From NCBI GenBank assembly GCA_016209605.1, contig JACQVS010000209.1, positions 1-45,028 of the forward strand: a stretch of DNA of 45,028 bases, in the 5' to 3' direction. The notes under the pieces are model-generated. The model was given only the letters and a program-made list of their open reading frames with translations, was not told the origin of the DNA and did no database searches. Shown here in pieces: positions 8,135-17,600 of the stretch. A program made the position numbers and the translations under genes. Numbering within the stretch: position 1 is the first letter of the stretch; every line of letters begins with the position of its first letter. Origin of the DNA: Planctomycetota bacterium (GTDB lineage: Bacteria; Planctomycetota; UBA8108; JACQVS01).

Positions 8135-10162
8135 TTACCCCAATCCCAGCGCCTTCATGGCGGCGGCCAGTGGATCGCCATAAAAGACCGGATCGACCTT
8201 CTCCAGAATATCGGCCGGCACCTCGAGGAAGTGGCGCTTGTTCTCGATGGGGATGAGGGCCCGCTTGGCGGCGTTTTCCATGCCCACCCGCAAGGGCTCG
8301 ATGAGGGAGCGGAGCGGCTTGAGGTTTCCCTGGATGCTCAAGTCCCCGAGGACCACCAGCCCGGGGAGCACTGCCTGTTTCTTCAGCGCCGAGTAGATGG
8401 CGACGACGAGGCCCACGCCGGCATCGCAGGGGATGGCGTTGGCCATGAGGTCAATAGCTTCCACGTGAAAGTCGATGCCGTCGACGGCGTGGGCGAGCCC
8501 CAGGTTCACTTTGTGGCTTTGCAGGTAGGCGAAGGCCCGCTGGATGGACTCCTTCATGCTTCCCGAAAGGCCGCCGGCGACTTTCAGCTTGCCGGTTCCG
8601 GGGGCGCAGCCCACCTCCAGCCGGTAGAGGGCCACCTTCCCCTGGTCATCCACCGAGGCGGTGTAGACCGATCCAGGGGCCAAGGGATCGGGGGAGATGA
8701 GATTCCGCCCGCCTTCCTCTGCGACGCCGACGAACCGTTCTTGCCGGCTGTCCTGGTCGATGAAGGAGAAGGAGGTCTGGTGGTACTCGAAGGAGCCCAT
8801 TTTCTTGAGCTGCTCCTTCACCCGCCGCCGGCCCTCGACGGCCAGCTCCAGAAGCTCGGCGAGCTCATCCTTCGAGACCTCGCCGCTCGGGTGAATAAGC
8901 TTTACCAGCCCCGAGACCGTCTTCCGAACCGCCTTGACGTCGCGGGCGTTCAGATGGGCGCCGAGGGAGAAATGGCGGTCGATCACCTCCGTGAAGTTGT
9001 GCACCCGCAATTGCCGCAAAGCCTCGGCCAGGTAGTCCACGACGAAGCCGTAGTGGCCGGTGAAGAATTCGTTCCGCATCTTGGGGATCTCCCAGCCGGG
9101 AATGTAGAAGTGGATGCGGTCCAGGAAGGCCAGGTCCTCGCGGATGACATCGGGAAGCGGCAGGAAGAGATGGGATGAACGCACCATGACCTCGACCGGC
9201 TGGTTGGTGTTGCCGAAGAAGGCCGTCGAGGCGCGGGCGATCAGGGCTTCCTTGCCGCGAGCGAAGGTCCCCGACTCGCAGTAGGTCTTGAGCGTCGTCA
9301 CCACCTCCTTGGGCATCTTCTGGAGGTCGGCCACCTCGTCAAAGGCCACCGCGTCCCAGAGCCCTACCAGGCCCATCTTGCCGGTGCTGATGTTATAGAA
9401 CAGGTTGGCCACGGTGGTGGGGCCGGTGAGCAAGATGACGTACGGCGACAGCTCCTGGTAGGCGTAGGACTTGCCGGTGCCCCGCGGCCCGAGCTCCACC
9501 AGGTTGTAGTTGGTCTCGCAGAGGGGGAGGAGGCGCAGCAGGAAGAGGAGCTTGACGCGCGGCGTGAAGGCCGAGGGCTCGAGGCCGATGCTGCGGATGA
9601 GGAGGTCGATCCACTCCACCGTGGTGAACTGCTTTCTCCCTTCCCGGTACTCCGCCAGGTCGAAGGTGGCGATCTGGATGGGCCTCAACTCTTCGATCCA
9701 GAAAGGGCTGCGCTTCCCCTTCGCCTCCTCCTCGAACTTGTGGACCAGATCGACCTGGGCCCAGACGCCACCGAGGAGCAGCCGGTCGAACTCGCGGATG
9801 TAACGCTCCGGGATGTGGACGAAGCGGTGGCCGAAATTGACCAGCTCGGCCCAGTACTTGTCGTCCTCCGAGAGGTAGCGCACTTTCACCTTGTCGATCA
9901 GGGTTTGGCGTCCCTTTTCCTTGACCTTCGACTGGGCGGCGTTGGCTTCATCGGGCCGCACGAAGTTCTCGGCAATGGTGCGGTTCACCATCTTCAAGCC
10001 GGCTTCAATGGCCGCGGCATCGCTCGTGGCGCAGTACTTGCCGAGGAGGTATTCGAGGACGAAGACGGGGATGTTCGAGCCCACCTTCACCTTTCCGACC
10101 AGGTCCTTCCGAACCACCTTGCCGCCGAAGGCGGCCGTGGCCTTGGCATCCAGTTCCGGCAT
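8135..10162 (-). CDS. brxL: BREX-1 AAA+/Lon-like protein BrxL
   Basis: 675 residues, the full length of BrxL. An N-terminal domain (1-215) precedes an AAA+ core with Walker A GPRGTGKSY (225-233) and Walker B-like VAFDEVADLQ (about 272-282). A C-terminal Lon-protease-like fold spans about 490-670. In the Lon-like fold the expected catalytic serine position reads IPCDAG (577-582) and the lysine position reads IEPLR (about 621-625), so neither Ser nor Lys of a Lon dyad is present. The gene is last in the BREX locus, 11 bases after pglZ, with AGAGGA before its ATG. BrxL is required for phage restriction in studied type 1 BREX systems; the domain here probably has a structural or DNA-handling role rather than proteolysis. 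Confidence 0.95.
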   Translation of the reverse strand: MPELDAKATAAFGGKVVRKDLVGKVKVGSNIPVFVLEYLLGKYCATSDAAAIEAGLKMVNRTIAENFVRPDEANAAQSKVKEKGRQTLIDKVKVRYLSEDDKYWAELVNFGHRFVHIPERYIREFDRLLLGGVWAQVDLVHKFEEEAKGKRSPFWIEELRPIQIATFDLAEYREGRKQFTTVEWIDLLIRSIGLEPSAFTPRVKLLFLLRLLPLCETNYNLVELGPRGTGKSYAYQELSPYVILLTGPTTVANLFYNISTGKMGLVGLWDAVAFDEVADLQKMPKEVVTTLKTYCESGTFARGKEALIARASTAFFGNTNQPVEVMVRSSHLFLPLPDVIREDLAFLDRIHFYIPGWEIPKMRNEFFTGHYGFVVDYLAEALRQLRVHNFTEVIDRHFSLGAHLNARDVKAVRKTVSGLVKLIHPSGEVSKDELAELLELAVEGRRRVKEQLKKMGSFEYHQTSFSFIDQDSRQERFVGVAEEGGRNLISPDPLAPGSVYTASVDDQGKVALYRLEVGCAPGTGKLKVAGGLSGSMKESIQRAFAYLQSHKVNLGLAHAVDGIDFHVEAIDLMANAIPCDAGVGLVVAIYSALKKQAVLPGLVVLGDLSIQGNLKPLRSLIEPLRVGMENAAKRALIPIENKRHFLEVPADILEKVDPVFYGDPLAAAMKALGLG

Positions 10163-10173
10163 CTTCGGTCCTC

Positions 10174-12753
10174 TCAGAGGCTAATGGACATCTCGATCTT
10201 CTCCAGGCGGCAAAGCTCCACGCCGCTTTCCGCATCTAGGAGGTGAATGCTGGCGTGTTTCGCCGGCGTTTCCCTATTGATCATAAGGGTTATAGTATTC
10301 GGTTCAAGCCCGGGGCCTTCCCCCTCTCGGCAGCGCATTTCCACGGTGCCGGCGACTTCATCAAAGCCATAGGAGGCGCTCACGGGATTGGAGATGACCT
10401 CGTCCTTGGCGCGGATCTCCAATCGCACTTTCTTGGGCATGGCGAGCATCTGCGGTTGGGTTTCGTCGAGCACCTGGACGGAGAAGAACCGGGTGGTGAT
10501 CTTCGCCTGTCCCGGCCGGAGTGCCCAGTGGACATCGCCTTTTTCCCTGGCGCGGGCCGCGGCGGCCTTGGGCTTGAGCAGAAGGAGCGGAATGAAGAGC
10601 TCCTGGGGCGAAAGCCCGCCGTGGAAATAGGAGGCGCCGCCTTTGGCCTTGAAGCAGGCGAGGGTCCAGGGGGTGGCGTACTCGAGCTCGCCGCCCGCAA
10701 ACTCGGGAAGCCTCGCCCGCAGGCAATTGGGGTCATCACGGCCCCCCTTCCCCACCCACAGCCGCCGGTGGATCAGAACGGTTTCCCCCCCGGGCGGTTC
10801 GAGCTTGAGATCGCTCTCCATCTCTTCCACGTGTAGGAAGCCGTGATCCGAGGTCAAGATGATCTTTCCCACCTTCAATCCGGCGAGTGCCTTGAGGGCC
10901 CGGCGCAAATTGTTGATGGCTTCCTCCATGAAATGCCGGGTGAGGCTTTCATCGTCATCTTCACCGAGGCTGTCAATCTTCTGGTAGGTGATGAGGATGA
11001 GTTCTGCCTTCTGGATGTCCTCGCGCAGGGCTTTGTTGGGCATCGGCAGGAGCTTTTCCAGGTTCAGGTCGAGCACCTTGAAACCGCTGGTTTTCTTGAG
11101 GAACTCGATGCGGTCGCTCCGGTCTTTGAGGATGCTCCCCTCGACCTCCGCAGCGAGTTTTCCCTTTCCGGCCGGCACCACCTGGAAGGATCGGCTTGCC
11201 CCCGGGAGAAGAGCGGCCATGCCGACCTCGGTGATGGTCGGCGCCGCGGCCACGGCCGCCACGAGGCTCCCCTGGAAATCGGGCTCGAGCATCCGGAAAA
11301 GCTCGCGCGCCATCTCGAAGCGGAGCGCATCCACCCAGAGGTAGGCGGTCTTTTCACCGGGGGATTCCGGCCTGGGAACCATCCCGAAAATATCCCTTTG
11401 CTTGAGGACTCCCGGCAGCTCGAAGCGGGCTTCCTGGTACCCCCGTTGGAACCGCTCGGCGAGCTCCGAGGCGGCTTCCAGGTACCGTTTCCGGGCGACG
11501 AAGAGGAGCCTCTCCAGCACTTCCCGGGACTCCTCGATCTCGGAAAGGCCGCTGTAAAGCCGCTCCATGTGGCGGTGATAGGTGTCGAGGAGGCAGAGGG
11601 GCCGGTCTCCCCAGGTGTAGGCCTTGAAGATCTCCACCGCCCCGGGTTTTTCTTTCCTCAGGTAAACCAGGAGGCGATCGGCTTCGAGGACCACCTGAGC
11701 GGCCGTGGCCTCGAAGGCCCAGACGGCACTCACATCCGGACGGACCAGCGGCCAGAAGGAATTCTGGCGGCGCTGGATGAAGTCAATCAGATCCGCCTCC
11801 GGTTTTTCAAGGATGGTAATTGCCGCCTGGAGCTGCAGTATCCTCTCGACTTCGAGGAATGTCTCCGCTTCCTTCAACACCTGAAATTCCAGCCGATGGG
11901 TATCAAGGCGAAACTCTCTTTCCAGGGAATTTGCCGCCTCGACGTAGCTAGCCTGGAGGTCGGTGCGCCGCCTCCAGGTTCTGGCCAGGGCCGCGCAGGC
12001 TATTTTCTTGCCGGGATCGCGGGCCGCTTTGAGGTTTTTCAGCTCCTTCGGCAGGCCTCCTCCCAGGCTGGTCGCGAAGTCGGTGGCGATGACATGTTTC
12101 TGAAAGTGGGCTCGCAAGCTCTCGGGCGTGAGTTCCGCCAGGAAATCCCCATCGAAGGCCTCGTCGAGGAGCTTGGCCAGATCGGCGGTGGCCTTTTTCT
12201 GGAGGAGCTTCTCATCCACCTCCCTCTGGGTGAGGAACTGGAGGGCGATGTTCTCCGGGGAAGTGGTCTGGAAGATGAGCTCGAGGGCTCCCTGGGCCTG
12301 AGCACCGCTTTTCAGGTGCTCATCGAGCTCCTCCAAGATGAATTTTCCTTCCTCGACCTCCTTCTCCAGCTTCCTGGCTTGAGCGGCGCCGAGGATGGGC
12401 TCGGCCGCGCGGCGGGCGAGGATGGAGAGCTTGGTGTTCCGCTCCCAGGGCTGCTCTCCCGGCCGCAGGACCACGCCGGCGGCTTCGAGCTCGACGAGGG
12501 CGTTGCCGGCGCTTTCCCTCTCGAGCGGGACGTAGACGAGGAGCCGGGGCGGCTCGGTGCCTTCAAGGAGCCGGCTCACCTCGTGGCGCAGGGCGTAAAA
12601 GCTGCCGTGATAGCAGGCGAGGTGAGTCTCGGCGAGCGCGAGCGAAGGGGCGAAGCTCGTATAATGCTTTTCGGGGTCGTACCAGACGACGAGGCACTTC
12701 TTGTCAATCTGGTCGGCGATCAATTTTTTGAGGCTCTCGGATACGGCGCCCAT
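10174..12753 (-). CDS. pglZ: BREX-1 phosphatase-fold protein PglZ
   Basis: 859 residues. An N-terminal region with YDPEKHY and a long helical middle lead to the alkaline-phosphatase-superfamily core: WVDALRFE (about 473-480) and TSDHGFLH (634-641) supply metal ligands, and PTITEVGMAALLPG (505-518) is the family's nucleophile-region motif. It ends with a beta-rich C-terminal domain. PglZ is the hallmark protein present in all BREX types and is required for defence; its target is not established. AAGGA precedes the ATG. A 163-base AT-rich gap with duplicated palindromes separates it from the upstream AlbA_2 gene, so pglZ-brxL may have its own promoter, for example TTGATG-N17-TAAAAG on the minus strand. 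Confidence 0.95.
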   Translation of the reverse strand: MGAVSESLKKLIADQIDKKCLVVWYDPEKHYTSFAPSLALAETHLACYHGSFYALRHEVSRLLEGTEPPRLLVYVPLERESAGNALVELEAAGVVLRPGEQPWERNTKLSILARRAAEPILGAAQARKLEKEVEEGKFILEELDEHLKSGAQAQGALELIFQTTSPENIALQFLTQREVDEKLLQKKATADLAKLLDEAFDGDFLAELTPESLRAHFQKHVIATDFATSLGGGLPKELKNLKAARDPGKKIACAALARTWRRRTDLQASYVEAANSLEREFRLDTHRLEFQVLKEAETFLEVERILQLQAAITILEKPEADLIDFIQRRQNSFWPLVRPDVSAVWAFEATAAQVVLEADRLLVYLRKEKPGAVEIFKAYTWGDRPLCLLDTYHRHMERLYSGLSEIEESREVLERLLFVARKRYLEAASELAERFQRGYQEARFELPGVLKQRDIFGMVPRPESPGEKTAYLWVDALRFEMARELFRMLEPDFQGSLVAAVAAAPTITEVGMAALLPGASRSFQVVPAGKGKLAAEVEGSILKDRSDRIEFLKKTSGFKVLDLNLEKLLPMPNKALREDIQKAELILITYQKIDSLGEDDDESLTRHFMEEAINNLRRALKALAGLKVGKIILTSDHGFLHVEEMESDLKLEPPGGETVLIHRRLWVGKGGRDDPNCLRARLPEFAGGELEYATPWTLACFKAKGGASYFHGGLSPQELFIPLLLLKPKAAAARAREKGDVHWALRPGQAKITTRFFSVQVLDETQPQMLAMPKKVRLEIRAKDEVISNPVSASYGFDEVAGTVEMRCREGEGPGLEPNTITLMINRETPAKHASIHLLDAESGVELCRLEKIEMSISL

Positions 12754-12890
12754 GCTTTGTTCCTTGAACAGGGTCTTCAGACGCGGAGGAGGCCCCTTTC
12801 AGCACGTGTTTTTATGCTATTTTAAATCAAACAAGGACTTATGATAATTTATTTGGCTTCCTTTTACCCTGATTCGTTCAATCCATCAAG

Positions 12891-12932
12891 ATAAATCACG
12901 CTAGCGTGTTTATAAATCACGCTCGCGTGTTT
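12891..12932. repeat. Two tandem 21-bp palindromic repeats upstream of pglZ
   Basis: Positions 12891-12911 and 12912-12932 are adjacent copies differing at one base. Each contains a CACGCTAGCGTG-type core; the first core is a perfect 12-base palindrome and the second has C in place of A. The second copy overlaps the stop codon of the AlbA_2 gene. The 21-base period places the two palindromes on the same face of the helix. An overlapping AAATCAC...GTGATTT inverted pair extends to 12944. The arrangement suggests a dimeric regulator's operator controlling pglZ-brxL; the regulator is unidentified. Confidence 0.7.
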
Positions 12933-14593
12933 TTCGTGTGATTTCCCGGCTTATAATAGCTCCCCCGGCCTTCCCCGGCCTTCTTTAAATACCCTTCCCT
13001 TTGAAGCTTATGTAACAGCCGGTACGCTTGATCGAGGCTGATTCTACAGAGCTCCGACGCGTCTTTCCGCGTGATTTTTCCGTGAGTGCGGGCGTACTTC
13101 CGCACCATTTCTTCCTGCTGGATGTCGTCAAAGCCGCTCTGGCGAACATAGCCGGCGGCCTGGCCGAGCTCGCGGTAGACTCGCGCGCTCAAGGTGTACG
13201 TGCGACCGCGCTTCGCTCCGTGGGCCTCGGCGAGCTCCGCTTCGACGAGCCTTCCGAGAACGCCTCGCGCCGCCGCTTCATCGCGCTGAATGGACCGGGC
13301 CAGGGCCTCGGTGGTGATCCGCCCTTCGAGGCGCAACTGGTAAAGGGCGATCAGCGATTCGACCGGCAGGCTTTTTTGCGTGCGGTTTTCTTCTTCGAGG
13401 ATGAGGCGCATGAGCGGCAAGTCGGCTTTTCCCCCGGGAAGCCGGACCGAGACGGTGGTCGCGTCGCTTCTGGTGTAATCGGGCGCCGGTCGGCCGTAGC
13501 GGAGGAGGCCCTGGTAGATGAGGTCGACGCCGCGTCCGGTCCGCTCGGCGAGCCCGATCCTGCTGACGATGCCGGCGAGGAGAGGGTTGCGGGGGCGCGG
13601 ATCGACGATGAGCAGGTTTTCCACGGTCACGCCCTCGACAAAGCCGCCCGGGTTGCTCACCGTGATGCCCTCGTCATCCCAGCGAATGTGCACGGCGCCG
13701 AGCCGGGTGTAGTCGCGGTGGATGAGGGCATTGACCAGGGCCTCGCGGAAGGCCCGCCGGTCGAAGTTGGGGACGGCGATCCGGAAGAGGCCTGACTGGA
13801 ACTCTTCTTCCACCACCCGGGCCGAAAACTGATCGTGAATCCACTCGAAGGTTTTCAAAAGCGGCGCCCGCCGGAACTCGTTCATCTTGACGTCAGTCCC
13901 GTCGAGGAGTTGAAAGGCGGTCTCGTGAGCCGGGAGATGGCGGCTCAGGGCCTCTTCTTTTCCGAGGATGAGGAGCCCGGCCACGGTTGGAATTCTGCGG
14001 CCGTCCGCCTCGTTCCGTGAGAGGCCCAGGGCCCCATCCAGCTCCTCATCGTTCAAGGGGAGAAGCGTACGCTGGCCGCCGAAGCGTTCGATCATCTGGC
14101 GCAGGCGGGCCCGCTCGAGAGAGTCCAGATCCCGATCCGAGGCCCCTTCCACCGCCAGGGCCGAGTAGTCGAGGAGCCCCAGGTCCGCAAGGCGCGCCGG
14201 GATCTCGTGGGGGTAAAAGGGGACGCACTGCGGCGAGCCGTCGGCCATGAGGCGCCGGCGCTTCAGGGTGCCGTCGGAAGTGGCCACCGCCTGGCGAGAG
14301 TGGGGGACGTGGATGCAGGCGACGGTCTTTCCATCTTCCAGGACCATCTCGACGCGCACGGAGAGGGGCGGCACGGTGCGGCTTGAGATCAAGGCGCCGA
14401 GATAGTGAGGATTTTCATGGTCGGGATGAACGCCGCTCACGGTTCCATCCTTTTCCACCCCCAGGTAGAGCCTCCCGCCCTGGGTGTTGGCGAGGCAGAC
14501 CACCGCCTCGGCCAGGTCCCGGTCCGGAAGGCGCTTCAGGTCGCTCTTCAGTTCCACCGTCATCGACTCGCGGCTTGGGATGGTGCGCGTCAT
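12917..14593 (-). CDS. AlbA_2/GHKL-type ATP-binding protein with C-terminal wHTH, inside BREX locus
   Basis: 558 residues. The N-terminal AlbA_2 (Schlafen-like) domain reads SMTVELKSDLKRLPD...ANTQGGRLYLGVEKDG (residues 10-50). A GHKL-like ATPase region contains REALVNALIHRDY (283-295), SNPGGF (313-318) and a TGRGVD loop (about 351-356). The last 150 residues look like two winged-helix segments. It lies 104 bases after pglX and before pglZ. Such ATP-binding proteins recur as accessory genes in some type 1 BREX loci; proposed roles are regulatory, not proven. The wHTH tail and the tandem palindrome at its 3' end make it a candidate regulator of pglZ-brxL. It is intact, with GGAAGAAG before the ATG. 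Confidence 0.85.
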   Translation of the reverse strand: MTRTIPSRESMTVELKSDLKRLPDRDLAEAVVCLANTQGGRLYLGVEKDGTVSGVHPDHENPHYLGALISSRTVPPLSVRVEMVLEDGKTVACIHVPHSRQAVATSDGTLKRRRLMADGSPQCVPFYPHEIPARLADLGLLDYSALAVEGASDRDLDSLERARLRQMIERFGGQRTLLPLNDEELDGALGLSRNEADGRRIPTVAGLLILGKEEALSRHLPAHETAFQLLDGTDVKMNEFRRAPLLKTFEWIHDQFSARVVEEEFQSGLFRIAVPNFDRRAFREALVNALIHRDYTRLGAVHIRWDDEGITVSNPGGFVEGVTVENLLIVDPRPRNPLLAGIVSRIGLAERTGRGVDLIYQGLLRYGRPAPDYTRSDATTVSVRLPGGKADLPLMRLILEEENRTQKSLPVESLIALYQLRLEGRITTEALARSIQRDEAAARGVLGRLVEAELAEAHGAKRGRTYTLSARVYRELGQAAGYVRQSGFDDIQQEEMVRKYARTHGKITRKDASELCRISLDQAYRLLHKLQREGYLKKAGEGRGSYYKPGNHTKNTRA

Positions 14594-14697
14594 TTAACTT
14601 CTTCCGCTATCACCTTTTTTCATGTTCAAACGGAGGATCGGATAGCTTTGAGAACCGGGATCATATTTAAAATCGTCATTCATTTGGAGGTCCGTGC

Positions 14698-17600
14698 TTA
14701 CACCTTGTAGGCGTCCAGGCGGCCGTGGGCGATGGCGTAGGATTTGTTGGCCTTGCATTTCTTGAGGACGCGCTCGGGCCAGTAGCGCATGGCGGTGTGG
14801 GACCAGTCGTACTTTCCGGACTCGAGGTCCTTCCAGCACCTCGCGGGCTCACGGCTCCAGGCGGGGATGAGGCTCGCGAGCGGGGCGAGGTTGATGAGGA
14901 CGCCGTCATCGAGCTCGCGGGTCCAGCCGGCCGGCTCACCGCGGTCGTTCCGGGCCTCGAGGACACGACGCAGATTTTTTTCAAACACCTCGAGGTCAAG
15001 GAGGAGGTCCTCGTTGCGCTCGATCTCCTTTTCGATTTCCGTTTTCGCCCGGCCCTTCAGGCCCGCGGCGCTGGCGCGGCCGTCGGCGATGGCGTTTTGC
15101 GCCTTCTGGATCCGAGCCTGGAGGTACTCCTGGCCGAGCAGGCGTGGAAGGGTGTCGATTGTGATGCGCTCGTGGAATAGGTAGAAACCATAGCACTTTT
15201 TGGGCGATTGCAGGAGCCAGTAGACCGGGCGCTTGCGGTAGATCTTGAGGTGCTCCCTGAAGAAATCCCCCTCGAGGTAATTCCGCAGGCGCTCCTCGCT
15301 GCCGCCCCTCTCGCCCAGGGCGGCGGCGAGGATCTCCTCCGTCCCGTCCTCGCGGTAAATTACCTCGAGGGCTGATTTCACGCGCTTCGCCAAGTCATCG
15401 GCGTGGCCGGGGTCAAGGACGGCGGCGCCATCCGAGTCGGTGAGATCGCGAAGCGCCGCGGCGGTTTTCTTCTCAAAGCGCCCGCGGCCAAGGGCCCGCT
15501 CCCCGGCCGAAGGGCTCGCTGCGCCGGGGAGGAAGCGCCCGAGGACGATCCCGGCAGCGTAGCCGATCCATCGGGTGGCAAGGTCCTTTCGGGTAAGAGT
15601 TTTATCGCCTCCATTTTCCTCGCTTTCTTCGCCGCTTGCTTCCTCGCCATCTTCGGAAGCGGATGCGGGCTCCCGAAGTTCCGCCTCTATGGCGGCGCGA
15701 TCCTCGGGGGAAATGTCGTAAATCCGGTAAACCTCTTCATCGATGGCGCGCTCGATATCGGCAAGTTTTTTGGCCCGTGCGACGACGTCATCGAGTCCGT
15801 TTCGCCAGTCGGGTGGAGCAATGAAGTCGAAAGTCCTCTCGTCTTCCTCGCTAGCTGCCTTGGCAAGGGCAATGGCTTCCTCAACGAGGGTGTCCAGAAT
15901 CCGGCTGGATTTCTTGGGAATCGGCAAGCGAGACAGGTCACCGACCTGAACGTGTACAGTTGGATTGATTAATTTTAAAATACATTGAGATAATGATGAA
16001 TTCATTACTCCAAGAACAAGTGGAACATTCTCAGGAAAAACGGAAGAACCAGCGACATCAAATATAAATCCTCCCGGCGACAACCGAGCGCTGAATCTTC
16101 CCGAGGTCAGATCCGTCCAGGTGACCCCGCGGCGGAAGTAGTAACTTGGATTGCGAATAACGGAACAGTCAAAATTATCAATTTCACACCCATTCTTTTC
16201 CCAGTTTAAAGCATATTCCTGATTCCCATACCACCTGCGGAAGCTTCCCCCCTTCATGTAGGGAAACCAGCGCTTCCCGCTCTTCTCCGCCTCGGCAGTC
16301 TTGGCGAAGCTGAAGGCCATATTTTGAATCCCCACTTCCCACCAATACCGCAGGAAACGGAAGTTTTCACCAGTTTGTAAGCCAACTCGGGGCTCGGAAA
16401 TATCGTCCAGCTTGGGAAGGGTCTCGAAAAGCTTCCTCAAACTCGGCATGATCCAATACACCCATGGCCGCCCGGGGATGGCGTCGAAGTCGGCCTGACG
16501 GTAGCGGTAAACGGGCGGCGCCACTTCCCCGCCCCGCAGACGCGCGAGCGCCCGCTCAAAGCCCAACCGTTTCGCCTCCGCATCCGGCTCCTTCACCAGC
16601 CGAAAGTAGGTCCCCACCGTCCCATCCCGCCGCCCCGCCTCCCCCTCCCTCCGCAGGACGAAGAGCGTGGTGTTGACTTTTTCCCCGACGATTTCTTCGA
16701 AGGCTCTGGGACCGACATGGCACATGCACTCAATGGCGTGCTGATCCAGAAGCTTATCCCGGAGCTTCTCGTAGGAGGTGATGAACATGAAGGATTGCTG
16801 GGTGATCATGCCCAGGCGTCCGCCATCTTTTAAAAATTCCGAAGACCGATCGATGAAGGCAGAATAAAGGTCTCCTTTACTGTCGGGATAGGCCCGTTCC
16901 AGGAATTCGGCCAGCTCGGGGTTCATGTTCCGCCGGCTCATGTAGGGGGGATTGGCGACGACGACATCGTAGCGGCCCATCATGATGTCGGCGATCTTCA
17001 TTCCCTTGACGGCCTCGCCGGTGAAGAAGCCTGCATCCCGTCCCTGGGCTTCTTGCTTGCGGGCGAATTCCTGAAAGGCAGAAGTGATCTGCTCATCCAG
17101 AGATCTCCAGAAGCTGCCCCCGCTCAAATAGGCATCGCCGAGGTTCTTGATCCCTTTAAAGATCTCGAGATCATCCTTGTAGGCCTTTTTTTCCACTTCC
17201 ACCGAGGAAAGGATCTCTTCTTCAAGCCTCAGAAGCGTCCCGAAGTGCCCGGCATTCTTGAGCCTTGACCACAACGACTTGATGACTTTTTCATGAACCT
17301 TGACGGCAAATTTCATCTCCGAAAGAAATTCATCGATCCGTTCCCCGTTGATGAGGAGGATGTCAGCGCATGCCAGATTGGAATCTTTGATTTCTGCCTT
17401 GGGGTTGAACGTTTTCGCTTTAACGTACAAGGTGAGCGCCGAGAGCTGGACGGCGCGGAGGTCGATGTCGATGCCGAAAAGATTGTTTTTGATGATGCTC
17501 GGGGCGATTTCGGCTTCGCTTGCAACCGAGGCCTTATCAGGCCATCCCGGTATTCCCTGGTTGTCAAGCTCCTCGCGGTACATTTCCACCAGGAGGTCAA

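Noticed and set aside
10843..12825. Long antisense open frame of 660 codons opposite pglZ, and similar ones opposite brxC, the efflux genes and the PLP enzyme
   Set aside because: They mirror GC-rich codon bias of clear genes on the other strand, have no family motifs and lack ribosome sites.
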